The position numbers and the translations under genes are program-made. DNA of 64,000 nucleotides from Watersipora subatra (lineage: Eukaryota; Bryozoa; Gymnolaemata; Cheilostomatida; Watersiporidae): contig NC_088716.1 of assembly GCF_963576615.1 (NCBI RefSeq), positions 63,848,728-63,912,727 on the forward strand, in the 5' to 3' direction. This document shows, one piece after another, positions 51,801 to 63,564 of the stretch. Under the pieces are notes generated by a model. That model saw only the letters and a list, made by a program, of their open reading frames with translations, made no database searches and was not told the DNA's origin. Each line of letters opens with the position of its first letter. Within the stretch, counting starts at the first letter, position 1.

Positions 51801-54176
51801 AGACACTGCTAAGATATTATACACCGGTACTTCTACATAATACTAACTGTAGTCTATCGAGACACTGCTAAGATATTATGTACCGGTACATCTACATAAT
51901 ACTAACTGTAGTCTATCGAGACACTGCTAAGATATTATACACCGGTACATCTACATAATACTAACTGTAGTCTATCGAGACACTGCTAAGATATTATACA
52001 CCGGTACTTCTACATAATACTAACTGTAGTCTATCGAGACACTGCTAAGATATTATGTACCGGTACATCTACATAATACTAACTGTAGTCTATCGAGACA
52101 CTGCTAAGATATTATACACCGGTACATCTACATAATACTAACTGTAGTCTATCGAGACACTGCTAAGATATTATACACCGGTACTTCTACATAATACTAA
52201 CTGTAGTCTATCGAGACACTGCTAAGATATTATACACCGGTACATCTACATAATACTAACTGTAGTATATCGAGACACTGCTAAGATATTATACACCGGT
52301 ACATCTACATAATACTAACTGTAGTCTATCGAGACACTGCTAAGATATTATGTACCGGTACTTCTACATAATACTAACTGTAGTCTATTGAGACACTGCT
52401 AAGATATTATACACCGGTACATCTACATTATACTGACTGTAGTCTATCGAGACACTGCTAAGATATTATACACCGGTACTTCTACATAATACTAACTTTA
52501 GTCTATCGAGACACTGCTAAGATATTATACACCGGTACATCTACATTATACTGACTGTAGTCTATCGAGACACTGCTAAGATATTATTCACCGGTACTTC
52601 TACATAATACTAACTTTAGTCTATCGAGACACTGCTAAGATATTATACACCGGTACATCTACATAATACTAACTGTAATCTATCGAGACACTGCTAAGAT
52701 ATTATACACCGGTACATCTACATTATACTGACTGTAGTCTATCGAGACACTGCTAAGATATTATACACCGGTACTTCTACATAATACTAACTGTAGTCTA
52801 TCGAGACACTGCTAAGATATTATACACCGGTACATCTACATTATACTGACTGTAGTCTATCGAGACACTGCTAAGATATTATACACCGGTACTTCTACAT
52901 AATACTAACTTTAGTCTATCGAGACACTGCTGAGATATTATGTACCGGTACTTCTACATAATACTAACTGTAGTCTATCGAGACACTGCTAAGATATTAT
53001 ACACCGGTACATCTACATTATACTGACTGTAGTCTATCGAGACACTGCTAAGATATTATACACCGGTACTTCTACATAATACTAACTTTAGTCTATCGAG
53101 ACACTGCTAAGATATTATACACCGGTACATCTACATAATACTAACTGTAGTCTATCGAGACACTGCTAAGATATTATACACCGGTACATCTACATTATAC
53201 TAACTGTAGTCTATCGAGACACTGCTAAGATATTATACACAGGTACTTCTACATAATACTAACTGTAGTCTATCGAGACACTGCTAAGATATTATACACC
53301 GGTACATCTACATTATACTAACTGTGATCTATCGAGACACTGCTAAGATATTATACACCGGTACATCTACATTATACTAACTGTGATCTATCGAGACACT
53401 GCTAAGATATTATACACCGGTACATCTACATTATACTAACTGTGATCTATCGAGACACTGCTAAGATATTATACACCGGTACATCTACATTATACTAACT
53501 GTGATCTATCGAGACACTGCTAAGATATTATACACAGGTACTTCTACATAATACTAACTGTAGTCTATCGAGACACTGCTAAGATATTATACACCGGTAC
53601 ATCTACATAATACTAACTGTAGTCTATCGAGACACTGCTAAGATATTATACACCGGTACTTCTACATAATACTAACTGTAGTCTATCGAGACACTGCTAA
53701 GATATTATGTACCGGTACTTCTACATAATACTAACTGTAGTCTATCGAGACACTGCTAAGATATTATGTACCGGTACATCTACATAATACTAACTGTAGT
53801 CTATCGAGACACTGCTAAGATATTATACACCGGTACTTCTACATAATACTAACTGTAGTCTATCGAGACACTGCTAAGATATTATGTACCGGTACATCTA
53901 CATAATACTAACTGTAGTCTATCGAGACACTGCTAAGATATTATATACCGGTACATCTACATTATACTAACTGTAGTCTATCGAGACACTGCTAAGATAT
54001 GTACCGGTACATCTACATAATACTAACTGTAGTATATCGAGACACTGCTGAGATATTATGTACCGGTACTTCTACATAATACTAACTGTAGTCTATCGAG
54101 ACACTGCTAAGATATTATGTACCGGTACATCTACATAATACTAACTGTAGTCTATCGAGACACTGCTAAGATATTA
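48893..54176. repeat. Satellite array, 59-bp unit, ~89 copies
   Basis: The unit is CTGCTAAGATATTATACACC, GGTACATCTACATAATACTA, ACTGTAGTCTATCGAGACA. Variants at three spots (ACACC/GTACC, CATC/CTTC, CATAATA/CATTATA with GTAGTC/GTGATC) form local patterns. From about 50400 to 52250 a three-unit, 177-bp cycle (GTACCGG-CATC, ACACCGG-CATC, ACACCGG-CTTC) recurs. Copies are mostly over 95 percent identical, so amplification is recent. No open frame. Confidence 0.97.
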
Positions 54177-54600
54177 ACACAAGAAGAGTATCAACACTTG
54201 AGCACAAGAAAAACAGTTCTCCGATGATTTGGGGAACTGTTTTCCCACCTGATCCTACACCTGAGTAAACTCACATAGTTTTGCTTTATTTTTCTGCGCT
54301 TGCAGTTTTTGTAGTAAATGGACATGTTCTTCATGTTTGTTCCGAAGTGTCAAGTCGATTCAACTACTAGCTTTCAAGATATCGCCGAAAAACTGAGCGC
54401 ACTTTTAAGAAATGCCCGAAATGGAGATGATTGTAAATAAAAAATGAACCAAGAAATGGAAAATTATGTGTCTGTTGACAGAGCATTAGTTACTAATGAC
54501 ACACTGATTGACTGATTTTTGGTAACAAAGGATCCGAATTAGACAAAGCTAGAAGTCATCTCAGCAACAACAGCTTCACGCTAAAATTTCTTTTTCTATG
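54177..54600. other. Intergenic between satellite and minisatellite
   Basis: No gene or repeat is visible. Confidence 0.4.
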
Positions 54601-55145
54601 TATGGCAAATATCACACTCTATCAGGCTTGGGTACTGCAATTATAATATGCATGTCAAATATCACACTCTATCAGGCTTGGGTACTGCAATTATAATATG
54701 CATGGCAAATATCACACTCTATCAGGCTTGGGTAATGCAATTATAATATGCATGGCAAATATCACACTATCAGGCTTGGGTACTGCAATTATAATATGCA
54801 TGTCAAATATCACACTCTATCAGGCTTGGGTACTGCAATTATAATATGCATGTCAAATATCACACTCTATCAGGCTTGGGTAATGCAATTATAATATGCA
54901 TGGCAAATATCACACTCTATCAGGCTTGGGTACTGCAATTATAATATGCATGTCAAATATCACACTCTATCAGGCTTGGGTAATGCAATTATAATATGCA
55001 TGGCAAATATCACACTATATCAGGCTTGGGTACTGCAATTATAATATGCATGGCAAATATCACACTCTATCAGGCTTGGGTACTGCAATTATAATATGCA
55101 TGGCAAATATCACACTCTATCAGGCTTGGGTAATGCAATTATAAT
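54600..55145. repeat. Minisatellite, 50-bp unit, ~11 copies
   Basis: The unit is CATGTCAAATATCACACTCT, ATCAGGCTTGGGTACTGCAA, TTATAATATG. Variants are CATGGC and GTAATG. Confidence 0.95.
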
Positions 55146-55403
55146 GTTTCTGCAGTTATCTCTAAAACATCATTTCTTTAAAATAGTGTAAAAGAACTAT
55201 TTACTATATTTGATAACTGTTTTTTCATTGAGTTCCACAAGCTTGGAACTTCAACATGATATTCAGTTCAAAAGGACTTGCACTATTCTAAGTGCTCTTA
55301 CAGTCCCTGGAATTTGTTAATACAGTCTAGCATCAGGGAACTACTTGTATATTCAAGATTAGGCTTCAAGGTGTTTAGGTAAGTGGAATGCTGGTACCAG
55401 CAT

Positions 55404-55442
55404 GCATCATAATACACTAGCTACGCTAGTGTATTATGATGC
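55404..55442. repeat. Foldback hairpin
   Basis: GCATCATAATACACTAGC and its exact complement are separated by only three bases. Confidence 0.9.
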
Positions 55443-56255
55443 TTGAGTATACAACAGTCTAACATCAGGAGGCCCAATTGTATATACAAGACTAAGTGAA
55501 TGCCCAGTGTTGCCCCGGTAATAAAAAAGTTTTGGAGAGAAAATTTGAGTTTTATTTAGTATATACAACATTTACCATTCTAATTTTAAAACTTCATATC
55601 ATGAGAAAAGAGTTTTCGTGCAGTTCAAATGAATTGAAAGAAAAATAAAGCAACTAAAGGTGTTCAAACTTTTTCAAACAGCTATTACTTTTAAATTTCA
55701 TATCATGAAAAAAGTGTTTTGTTGAAATAAATTAAGAGGAAAAATAACACTTGAAAGGTGTTTAGATGTAAATGTGAAATCATTAGCAAGTAATGGCTAA
55801 ATATAGTCTGTTTTGCTATGATTTCGATGAAAAATTATTTGGTATACACTTATATGATTTTAGTTCATTTCAGTGTTGGCTTCGTAAGGCAAAAATATTG
55901 TATAGAGTCGTATAGAAACCCATAGTAATTATCTAATACAAACACTTCCTGGTAAAAATCATTAAAAAAAGTAACAAAACAATATGTTAACCTTGGTAAC
56001 TCTAGCTACCTACAATAGGTAACTTTAGTGCATTTTGTGGTTATGATCTGCAAGAAAATGTAACATTACAAAGTACTATGTGCAGTACGTACCATGGACA
56101 GTTCTTACCTTCAAGACAGACGTGTAACATGACCGCTGAATCTAACTTAAATGGATTTAGCTTACTAAACACATACTTAAAGGAAGTTTTAGTATCTATT
56201 TTAGTAAACTTCAAACATTTAACTAAAAATTTATCACTTATCTGTTTGCGAATCA
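55443..56255. other. Intergenic with TA-type MITE fragment
   Basis: 56036-56210 resembles the inner part of the mariner-like fragment at 34.8 kb (GTTATGATCTG, TAACATTA, TTAGCTTACTAA). The rest is AT-rich. Confidence 0.45.
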
Positions 56256-56455
56256 AATAGTAGGTATTGGTATGGCAAGTGGTAGGCATTGGTATGACAA
56301 GTGGTAGGTATTGGTATGACGAGGGGTAGGTATTGGTATGACGAGGGGTAGGTGTTGGTATGACAAGTGGTAGGCATTGGTATGACAAGTGGTAGGTATT
56401 GGTATGACGAGGGGTAGGTGTTGGTATGACATGTGGTAAGTGTTGGTATGACAAA
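56256..56455. repeat. Minisatellite, 22-bp unit, ~9 copies (second locus)
   Basis: The unit is the same as at 37440-37800 (GGTAGGTATTGGTATGACAA) with variants GACGAGGG and GGCATTGG. The following ~70 bp also match the flank at 37.8 kb. Confidence 0.9.
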
Positions 56456-56769
56456 CAGGATAATGTGGTAATGCTTCGGTAATCCATTTTACTATGGCAC
56501 CCAGGCATACTCTAAAGTATAATATATTAGAGAGTAGCCCGGTTCTTGTCAACAGCTAGGCATATCATGGAAATAATAAAAAAACACAAAACATTGCTTG
56601 CTTAGTATAGAGATATCAGCAAGATGATGTGTACACGAATAGAATAAAGTAAATATGGAAAACCAAATACAGCAGCCTTCTGTAGGCAATTAACATTTAC
56701 TTGCGCAGTTATGGAGGTCTACATCCATATCCTTATGAAGTCAAGTTACATCTCTGGTAATATCATCGA

Positions 56770-57075
56770 TTACCAGAGGGTTGACTTGAGTAAGTTCATT
56801 GACTATCAGATGGTTGATTTGAGTAAGTTCATTGACTATCAGATGGTTGATTTGAGTAAGTTCATTGACTATTAGATGGTTGATTTGAGTAAGTTCATTG
56901 ACTATCAGATGGTTGACTTTAGTGAGTTCATTGACTATCAGATGGTTGACTTGAGTAAGTTCAATGACTATCAGATGGTTGATTTGAGTAAGTTCATTGA
57001 CTACCAGATGGTTGACTTGTGCAAGGCTGTTGACTACCAGATGGTTGACTTGAATAAGGTCATTGACTACCAGAT
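56770..57075 (+). repeat. Minisatellite, 33-bp unit, ~9 copies, in-frame
   Basis: The unit is CAGATGGTTGATTTGAGTAA then GTTCATTGACTAT. It reads as an 11-residue repeat (M-V-D-L-S-K-F-I-D-Y-Q) for about eight units before running into nonrepeat sequence. An earlier unit has TAG for CAG, so I do not call it a gene. Confidence 0.9.
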
Positions 57076-57098
57076 GTTCTCATTTTTTTCTAATTTTC

Positions 57099-57372
57099 AC
57101 GAAGAAACTTCTTTGTTTTCGCGTGCTGGAATCAAATACCAGTCCCGCAGCAACTATCATAAACGGAAATAAATAAATCTCGCCATCCGTTGCCGTGAAT
57201 TACTATCGCCAAAATGGTTCACATTGTAAAAGCGGTCGTCGGTGTTTGATGAAATATCGGGAAAGTTTGACAGCTGCAAACTTTCAGATGTGTTTGCGTT
57301 GCTTCATCGATGCCATCGGTGTACGCTGAAAGCAAAACGCTGACATACGGCGATATAATGTGAACCAGCCTT
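57099..57372 (-). mobile_element. Truncated copy of the TAA-type MITE
   Basis: Its plus strand matches the 3' two thirds of the element at 62549-62969, ending AATGTGAACCAGCCTTA. Shared: CAGTCCCGCAGCAACTATCA and TAAACGGAAATA. The first third and left end are missing. Confidence 0.78.
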
Positions 57373-57488
57373 ATTTTGTAATAGTCATTCCTGAATATTT
57401 TCATTCACCCTTTTCTATTGCTGTAACACCTTGACCATGATCATCTTAACATCAGAATTGTTCCAAGAACAATGTTAAATTCCAAGTA

Positions 57489-58354
57489 ATGTCATATCTC
57501 AACCATACAAGTCATATCTCAACCATACAAGTGCCCCGACATGTGAAATACAAGTGCCCCGACATGTGAAATACAAGTGCCCCGACATGTGAAATACAAC
57601 TGCCCCTACATGTGAAATACAAGTGCCCCGACATGTGAAAAAATCGAGATACGAGTAAAACTTCGAGCAAGTATCTACCTTAAAATATAACAAACTCCAA
57701 GATACACAAGTCGGTTTTCTATGCGGCCAATACGTGGCCAAATATGCGAGAGGCCGCTTTTGTATTTTTGTTGAATCAGTTTGTAAAAAAGTTTGAAAGG
57801 CCAGCCAAAAGTTATAGCTAAAGCAACGCAAACGCACCAAGCTGGAAAAAGATTATAAAGAATCAAAACGAAGACAACATTACAGTTACGTCAAGCAAAG
57901 GATTGAAACTTAGCTCTAAGTTTGCGTGTAGGTGTTTCATAAGCTAAATTCATTTAAGTTAAATTCAAAGTTTATGTTATGTTAGGTAGCTTCATAAAAG
58001 TTTAGTGTATCGAACACGTTGCTGTCAAGTCTCTCACTCACACTACCGTTAACCACTTTGTTTGACTCAAATGTAAAACTCCATACAGTGCTGTACATAG
58101 TAATGTTACATTTTATTGCAGATCATAACCACTAAATAAGTATTTATTACTTTGTGGGTGTAGGTAGCGAATTACAACATTTAAAAACACATTTTTTCAC
58201 CGTGTTATCATGTTTTAGATGGTTTTTTCAGTGTCAGAACAGAGTTATTGGTATTAAGTCATTTTATATAGAATAAATTGATTTAAGATACAAGAAAATT
58301 GACATACAGGTACAGTCCCAGAACACGTTAAGCTCATATGTCGAGGAATGACTG
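57489..58354 (-). mobile_element. TA-type (mariner-like) MITE with expanded 23-bp unit
   Basis: The right end AGGAATGACTG/TA is at 58354. The left side begins near GTCATATCTCAACCATACAA. Near the left end ACAAGTGCCCCGACATGTGAAAT is repeated about five times (57526-57640), followed by TCGAGATACGAG. The body relates to 34.8 and 56.0 kb. Confidence 0.6.
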
Positions 58355-58379
58355 TATTAGATGAATCCACGCCTATAAT

Positions 58380-58840
58380 TATAGTATCCTACATATGACA
58401 CCTGAAATAATGTCCAGCATACCACACCTAAAGTAATATCCAACATATGACACCTGAAATAATGTCCAGCATACCACGCCTAAAGTAATATCCAATATAT
58501 GACACATGAAATAATGTCCAACATACCACGCCTAAAGTAATATCCAACATATGACACATGAAATAATGTCCAGCATACCACGCCTAAAGTAATATCCAAC
58601 ATATGACACTTGAAATAATGTCCAACATACCACGCCTAAAGTAATATCCAACATATGACACCTGAAATAATTTCCAGCATACCATGCCTAAAGTAATATC
58701 CAACATATGACACCTGAAATAATGTCCAGCATACCACGCCTAAAGTAATATCCAATATATGACACATGAAATAATGTCCAACATACCACGCCTAAAATAA
58801 TATCCTACATATGACACTTGAAATAATGTCCAGCATCAAG
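58380..58840. repeat. Minisatellite, 52-bp unit, ~9 copies
   Basis: The unit is CATATGACACCTGAAATAAT, GTCCAGCATACCACGCCTAA, AGTAATATCCAA. Its two halves are themselves related (AATAATGTCCA against AGTAATATCCA). Confidence 0.93.
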
Positions 58841-60664
58841 CGCCAAGTTTCTTGAAACATACTAGCTCTGTCAGTTGTATGTAGGTAGACAGTTCTTTTT
58901 CGCATGGTTTGGTTTTCCGATAGAATAATATTACGGTAAGCTGTACTTCATTCTTTTTTTAAATTTAAAGTCATGGATTTTGAGACTAGTACTAGTAGTA
59001 GTAGCGGTAAGAAAATGAGGGAGACAATACTCTTGCTCACTTTGAAGAACATTATAGGAAAAACCTGAGCAAAAATTGTCAAATCTGCTTTTCGTATGGT
59101 TATCGAATTAATCTATCTATTTTGAAATAACTGTAATTGAATTAACCCAATCCAAACCTAAAATTCCAGATGTTATGAAAATTAAACGTAGAATTTCTCT
59201 ACCAATGCTACCAGTCCATATCCTTTATCATATTTGTCATATATACCAGGTTAGAATACAATATACAATAATACAAGTCATATCCTTTATCATGCGAGCT
59301 GGTGAGTTGCTGAAGTGGTCTTACAAGGCAAAGGTCAACTTGGTAGTAATCGATGCCGGTACATGCTGGCCGCTGGCGGTACATGCTGGCGGTCCATGCT
59401 GGCTCTTCTTTGAAGCACTTAGACTTATTATCTCTGTGGTTATCTCTGTCAACAAGCTAATAGATAAACATGAGGGTCTAAGGCCACGAACTGTTTTAAG
59501 GGAGTCTGTCCATATCACAGTTATATGGGACTTACCGTGGGAGCGCATAATTGATGTGTAGCGGAATTATTAGTGCAGTGTGGGGCTAGGCAGGCGACCC
59601 GCAGACGCCTGGTGTATCTTGGCTATTCACATTAGACACTGATTACACAAGTGGAGACAGTTGCGAGAAAGGTAGGTGTGTGGTTGGGGGTTCATTGCTA
59701 GCTCTTCGACTCCTTTTACAGAGAGATCAATTTTAACTACAAGTGTTTAGTTTTCTATCAAATTATAATCTTCAAAGCATGTCTTGTCTTTTTTTATTGA
59801 TATTACTTCGTCTACGCTGACCAATTAGGCAGTAGGTGGCAGCAGATGGCAAACCTAAATAGCTTCGCATTCTCTTCTTTTAACTTTGTCATGTCTGATA
59901 ATCAGATCCATATAAGAAATGCATCTGACTACGCTTGGGGCTACATCAAATTAGCATTCTCACTACTAGAAGACGCAAAAAATGAGATAAATTTACAAGG
60001 GGCAGCTTGGCCAAAAAGTGGGCTGGTAGGAGGACCTGGGCATATACAATAAACTAGGTGTGTTTTTATACTGTTACCAATGACACTCCTAAAATTATTG
60101 TTCAACATTGCATTAGTCCAAAAGATTTAGCGTGACGACTTATAGCTTCGTCTGTTTAATATATTTACAGCGTTAAACACCAGAATCCAACAAAATGGAC
60201 TCAATGTATTCGGAATCTTAGTATAACATGTATTTTCGTAAATTCTCTGCGAGACAGCACATTGAGAAAATCTCACGATATCAAGGGTACTTTTTATTAG
60301 CCTCGAATTCAGGATTCAATTTTACCAGAAAAATGGACATGTAATTGACTTTTAAGCCACTATTGGCAACTGACATTATAAGCTACTGTTTTGTCATCAG
60401 TGTCTGCGGAGCAAATTCTAACAGAAAGTTCAGTTGTTAAGTTCTTATCAAGAATTGGTTTTAGAGATGACCATATGCAGGTTTACTGCAGTCAGTTGTG
60501 AAGTCTACCGGGTCTATTGGTATGTTATTCTTTTGATGGACGGACATCTTCATCAAGTTAATTAAGATTTGAAGTCAGATAGACTTTGATCAGTTAGCTG
60601 TGTCTATTGCGTAACAATAAACTGTACTAGGAATTAACTACATAAGTGTCAATCAATTCTGTTC
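58841..60664. other. Intergenic; two unassigned open frames
   Basis: A 128-codon frame at 59175-59561 and a 68-codon frame at 59846-60052 (plus) are open but match no family I know and lack clear splice signals. The first contains a CGGTACATGCTGGCCGCTGG / GGCGGTACATGCTGGC duplication. Chance cannot be excluded. Confidence 0.3.
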
Positions 60665-61245
60665 ATATTGCTAGCTGTATAAATATGTATGGCTACATGC
60701 TAGCTATATGAACGTCTATGGCTATATGCTAGCTGTATGAACAGGTATGGCTACATGCTAACTATATGAACATGTATGGCTACTTGCTAGCTATATGAAC
60801 ATGTATGGCTACTTGCTAGCTATATGAACATGTATGGCTACTTGCTAGCTATATGAACATGTATGGCTACTTGCTAGCTATATGAACATGTATGGCTACA
60901 TGCTAGCTATATGAACATGTATGGCTACTTGCTAGCTGTATGAACATGTATGGCTACGTGCTAGCTGCATGAACATGTATGGCTACTTGCTAGCTGTATG
61001 AACATGTATGGCTACGTGCTAGCTGCATGAACATGTATGGCTACTTGCTAGCTATATGAACATGTATGGATACTTGCTAGCTATATGAAAATGTATGGCT
61101 ACTTGCTAGCTATATGAACATGTATGGCTACTTGCTAGCTGTATGAACATGTATGGCTACTTGCTAGCTATATGAACATGTATGGCTACTTGCTAGCTGT
61201 ATGAACATGTATGGCTACATGCTAGCCGTATGAACATGTATGGCG
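60665..61245. repeat. Minisatellite, 29-bp unit, ~20 copies
   Basis: The unit is CATGTATGGCTACTTGCTAG then CTATATGAA. Each unit contains the palindrome GCTAGC. Confidence 0.94.
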
Positions 61246-61661
61246 AATATAAAAACATGTAAAAAGTACGGAAATGTATGCACATTTGATGGCTGCCTTG
61301 ATGATTGACGCAGTAAAGCAGACACCTGCTAGTGTAATCACTCAGTGATATAGCTGTGATGCTCCTGTCACTACATGACCTTCAAGAGACCTTATGTTAT
61401 TTTTATTCAGGTAAAAAGTGCTTACTTAGAGTCAGGTGTTGACTAGCCGTTATGCATATCTACCTATTCAAGTTAACTAAAAGGTCATTTCTACATTTTC
61501 TTAGCAATTAGTTAATATTCCCGCAGCAGCTTAGGCTAGCACCTTGTGTGCTCTCACGTTTCCTATGCATAAGTCGCACACTAAAATACATGTATGACAT
61601 TTAGACTCTAACCGTGTATCCCTGATAATTGTAGGAGAACTACGGGAGTTTTTGCCTTGGT

Positions 61662-61921
61662 TTAGGTATATCATGGTATATATCATGGTATATATCATGG
61701 TATATATCATGGTATATATCATGGTATATATCATGGTATATATCATGGTATATATCATGGTATATATCATGGTACATATCATGGTATATATCATGGTATA
61801 TATCATGGTATATATCATGGTATATATCATGGTATATATCATAGTATATATCATGGTATATATCATAGTATATATCATGGTATATATCATGGTATATATC
61901 ATGGTATATATCATGGTATAC
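61662..61921. repeat. Minisatellite, 12-bp unit, ~22 copies
   Basis: The unit TATATATCATGG gives open frames on both strands by periodicity alone. It is followed by a GGTATA(C/T)...GTAACCGAGTCGAGT pair. Confidence 0.95.
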
Positions 61922-62417
61922 TGTAACCGAGTCGAGTCGGTATATGATGGTATACCGTAACCGAGTCGAGTTGGTTAACAATAAATAAGTGCAGATGTGG
62001 TGATGCATGGTCTGCTATCTGATAAAAATCCTAATGTTTTTAGGAGACGATAATTGGACACTTGCCTTCTAATAGAGCGTGTGCTATATTGTTAACAGTT
62101 TTATAGGACTCCTTCACGTGTCTCTTGTAAACTGATTACTGTGATCACATTTCGTTGAAAGGTGAAGGTAGAAGATAACTCCAGGTTTATGGTTACACAT
62201 CGAATGTTATCATTATAGCGCACCCCAGTCTATCAGATATTTTTGACCATACTGTTACACTAGCCCTTTAAGGTAACACATAGAGGATCCGAACTTCCAT
62301 CGCATTTGCATTTTGTGAACCGCTTGTGCGTATGCTAGCCTTGCTTTTTCTTGTAGACTCCATTGTACAGGAAAGACACAAATTTAGCTCAGCTATTAAT
62401 AGAAACAGGAGAGAAGA
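61922..62417. other. Upstream region of the third FABP gene
   Basis: No repeat or exon is clear. It should hold the promoter and 5'UTR of the FABP at 62418; no TATA box is obvious. Confidence 0.35.
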
Positions 62418-62499
62418 ATGTGTGAACTAGTGAAGAAATTGGAAGGCAAATGGAAGCAAGCAAGCGTGGAGAACTTTGAGGCCTTCATGCTGGCTATCG
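62418..62499 (+). CDS. Third FABP gene, first coding exon
   Basis: ATG in context AGAAGAATGT reads M-C-E-L-V-K-K-L-E-G-K-W-K-Q-A-S-V-E-N-F and ends M-L-A-I-G at a phase-1 donor G/GTATGT, the standard FABP first intron site. It shares S-V-E-N-F-E-x-F-M-x-A-I-G with the two-domain FABP, so it is a paralogue. Exon 2 is not in the remaining 1.5 kb and must lie beyond the window. Confidence 0.78.
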
Positions 62500-62545
62500 G
62501 TATGTACTGTAGCTAACTGCAACTTATTTTTTACCATAATTACTA

Positions 62546-62972
62546 TAAAGACTGGTTCACACAATATCGCCATGTCTCGCCGTTGATGCCACAATACTTC
62601 GGTGATCATCGGTGATAACGATGTTCACATTATCACAAACTCATCGGCATTTACATCAGCGGCTACTCCGCTACATACTGTCCTCATTTTGTTTTAAGTT
62701 GTCACCAAGGAACCTCTTTGTTGCCGCACGCTCGAACCAAGTACTAGTCCCGCAGCAACTATCATAAACGGAAATAGATAGATCACGTTATCCGCTACAG
62801 GGAATTACCATCACCCAAATGGTGCACATCGAACAGGTTGTCATTAATGCTCGTCGAACTATCGGTGTCCGCGTTGCTTCGTCGATGCTATCAGTTTACG
62901 TCGCGCATAGTCGATGATGAATGCTGAGAGGACGATGCTGACATTCAATAATATAGTGTGAACCAGTCTTAA
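62546..62972. mobile_element. TAA-type (PIF/Harbinger-like) MITE in FABP intron 1
   Basis: The element is 62549-62969, with ends AGACTGGTTCACAC and GTGTGAACCAGTCT. TAA flanks both sides (62546-62548 and 62970-62972), the 3-bp duplication type of PIF/Harbinger. A truncated relative lies at 57099-57372. Confidence 0.85.
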
Positions 62973-63564
62973 GGCTGCGGCATCAGTTCTGCTGCCGACT
63001 ATGTTTCAGTAGTTTATAGTTTTTGTTTCTATGTGAACCATTCACTAGCCTATGGAAATCACAGCCTTTAGTGTCTAGCAACACTCAGAGGCTATCCGTA
63101 GACCAACCGGATTTGCCTGCATATATTGTGCTACGTCTCTGTTTACTCTAAAATAGCTTATTTTAACACTCCCTCTTTTCCCTCTTCTCCCTTTTCTCTT
63201 GGATCTTTGAATCATTGCACAATCCTTATCAGTTTAGAGGATGTGACTTTTATCAAAGTTCGTGTCATTTAGAAGTCATTGTGGCAACTCCCCTCTTGAA
63301 CTTTGATTTATTGAAAAGCCGGCAATGTTATAGAGAGACGAATGTCTCATCATAACATATTTCTCCTCACTATACAATGCATGATGTTTTCACTACCATT
63401 GGGCAGAGTTTGTTATTATGCAGACATAGGCCACCTCAACATATGATGTTAAAAATTTGAGCTGATATCTGTCACGACATCAAAAGGAAATTCTGAAATG
63501 ATGATATTTAAAGATTTCAAAACTTTGCAGTTTGCAAATCACTACATAAGCAGTTTTTTTCACA
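62973..63564. other. Intronic DNA, no exon seen
   Basis: Unstructured sequence within the presumed first intron of the third FABP gene. Confidence 0.4.

Noticed and set aside
48893..54176. CRISPR array
   Set aside because: Units are contiguous 59-bp tandem copies without unique spacers, in an animal genome.
61531..62008. Repeated M-I-Y-T and Y-H-D-I proteins on the minus strand and M-V-Y-I on the plus strand
   Set aside because: A 12-bp simple repeat is open on both strands.
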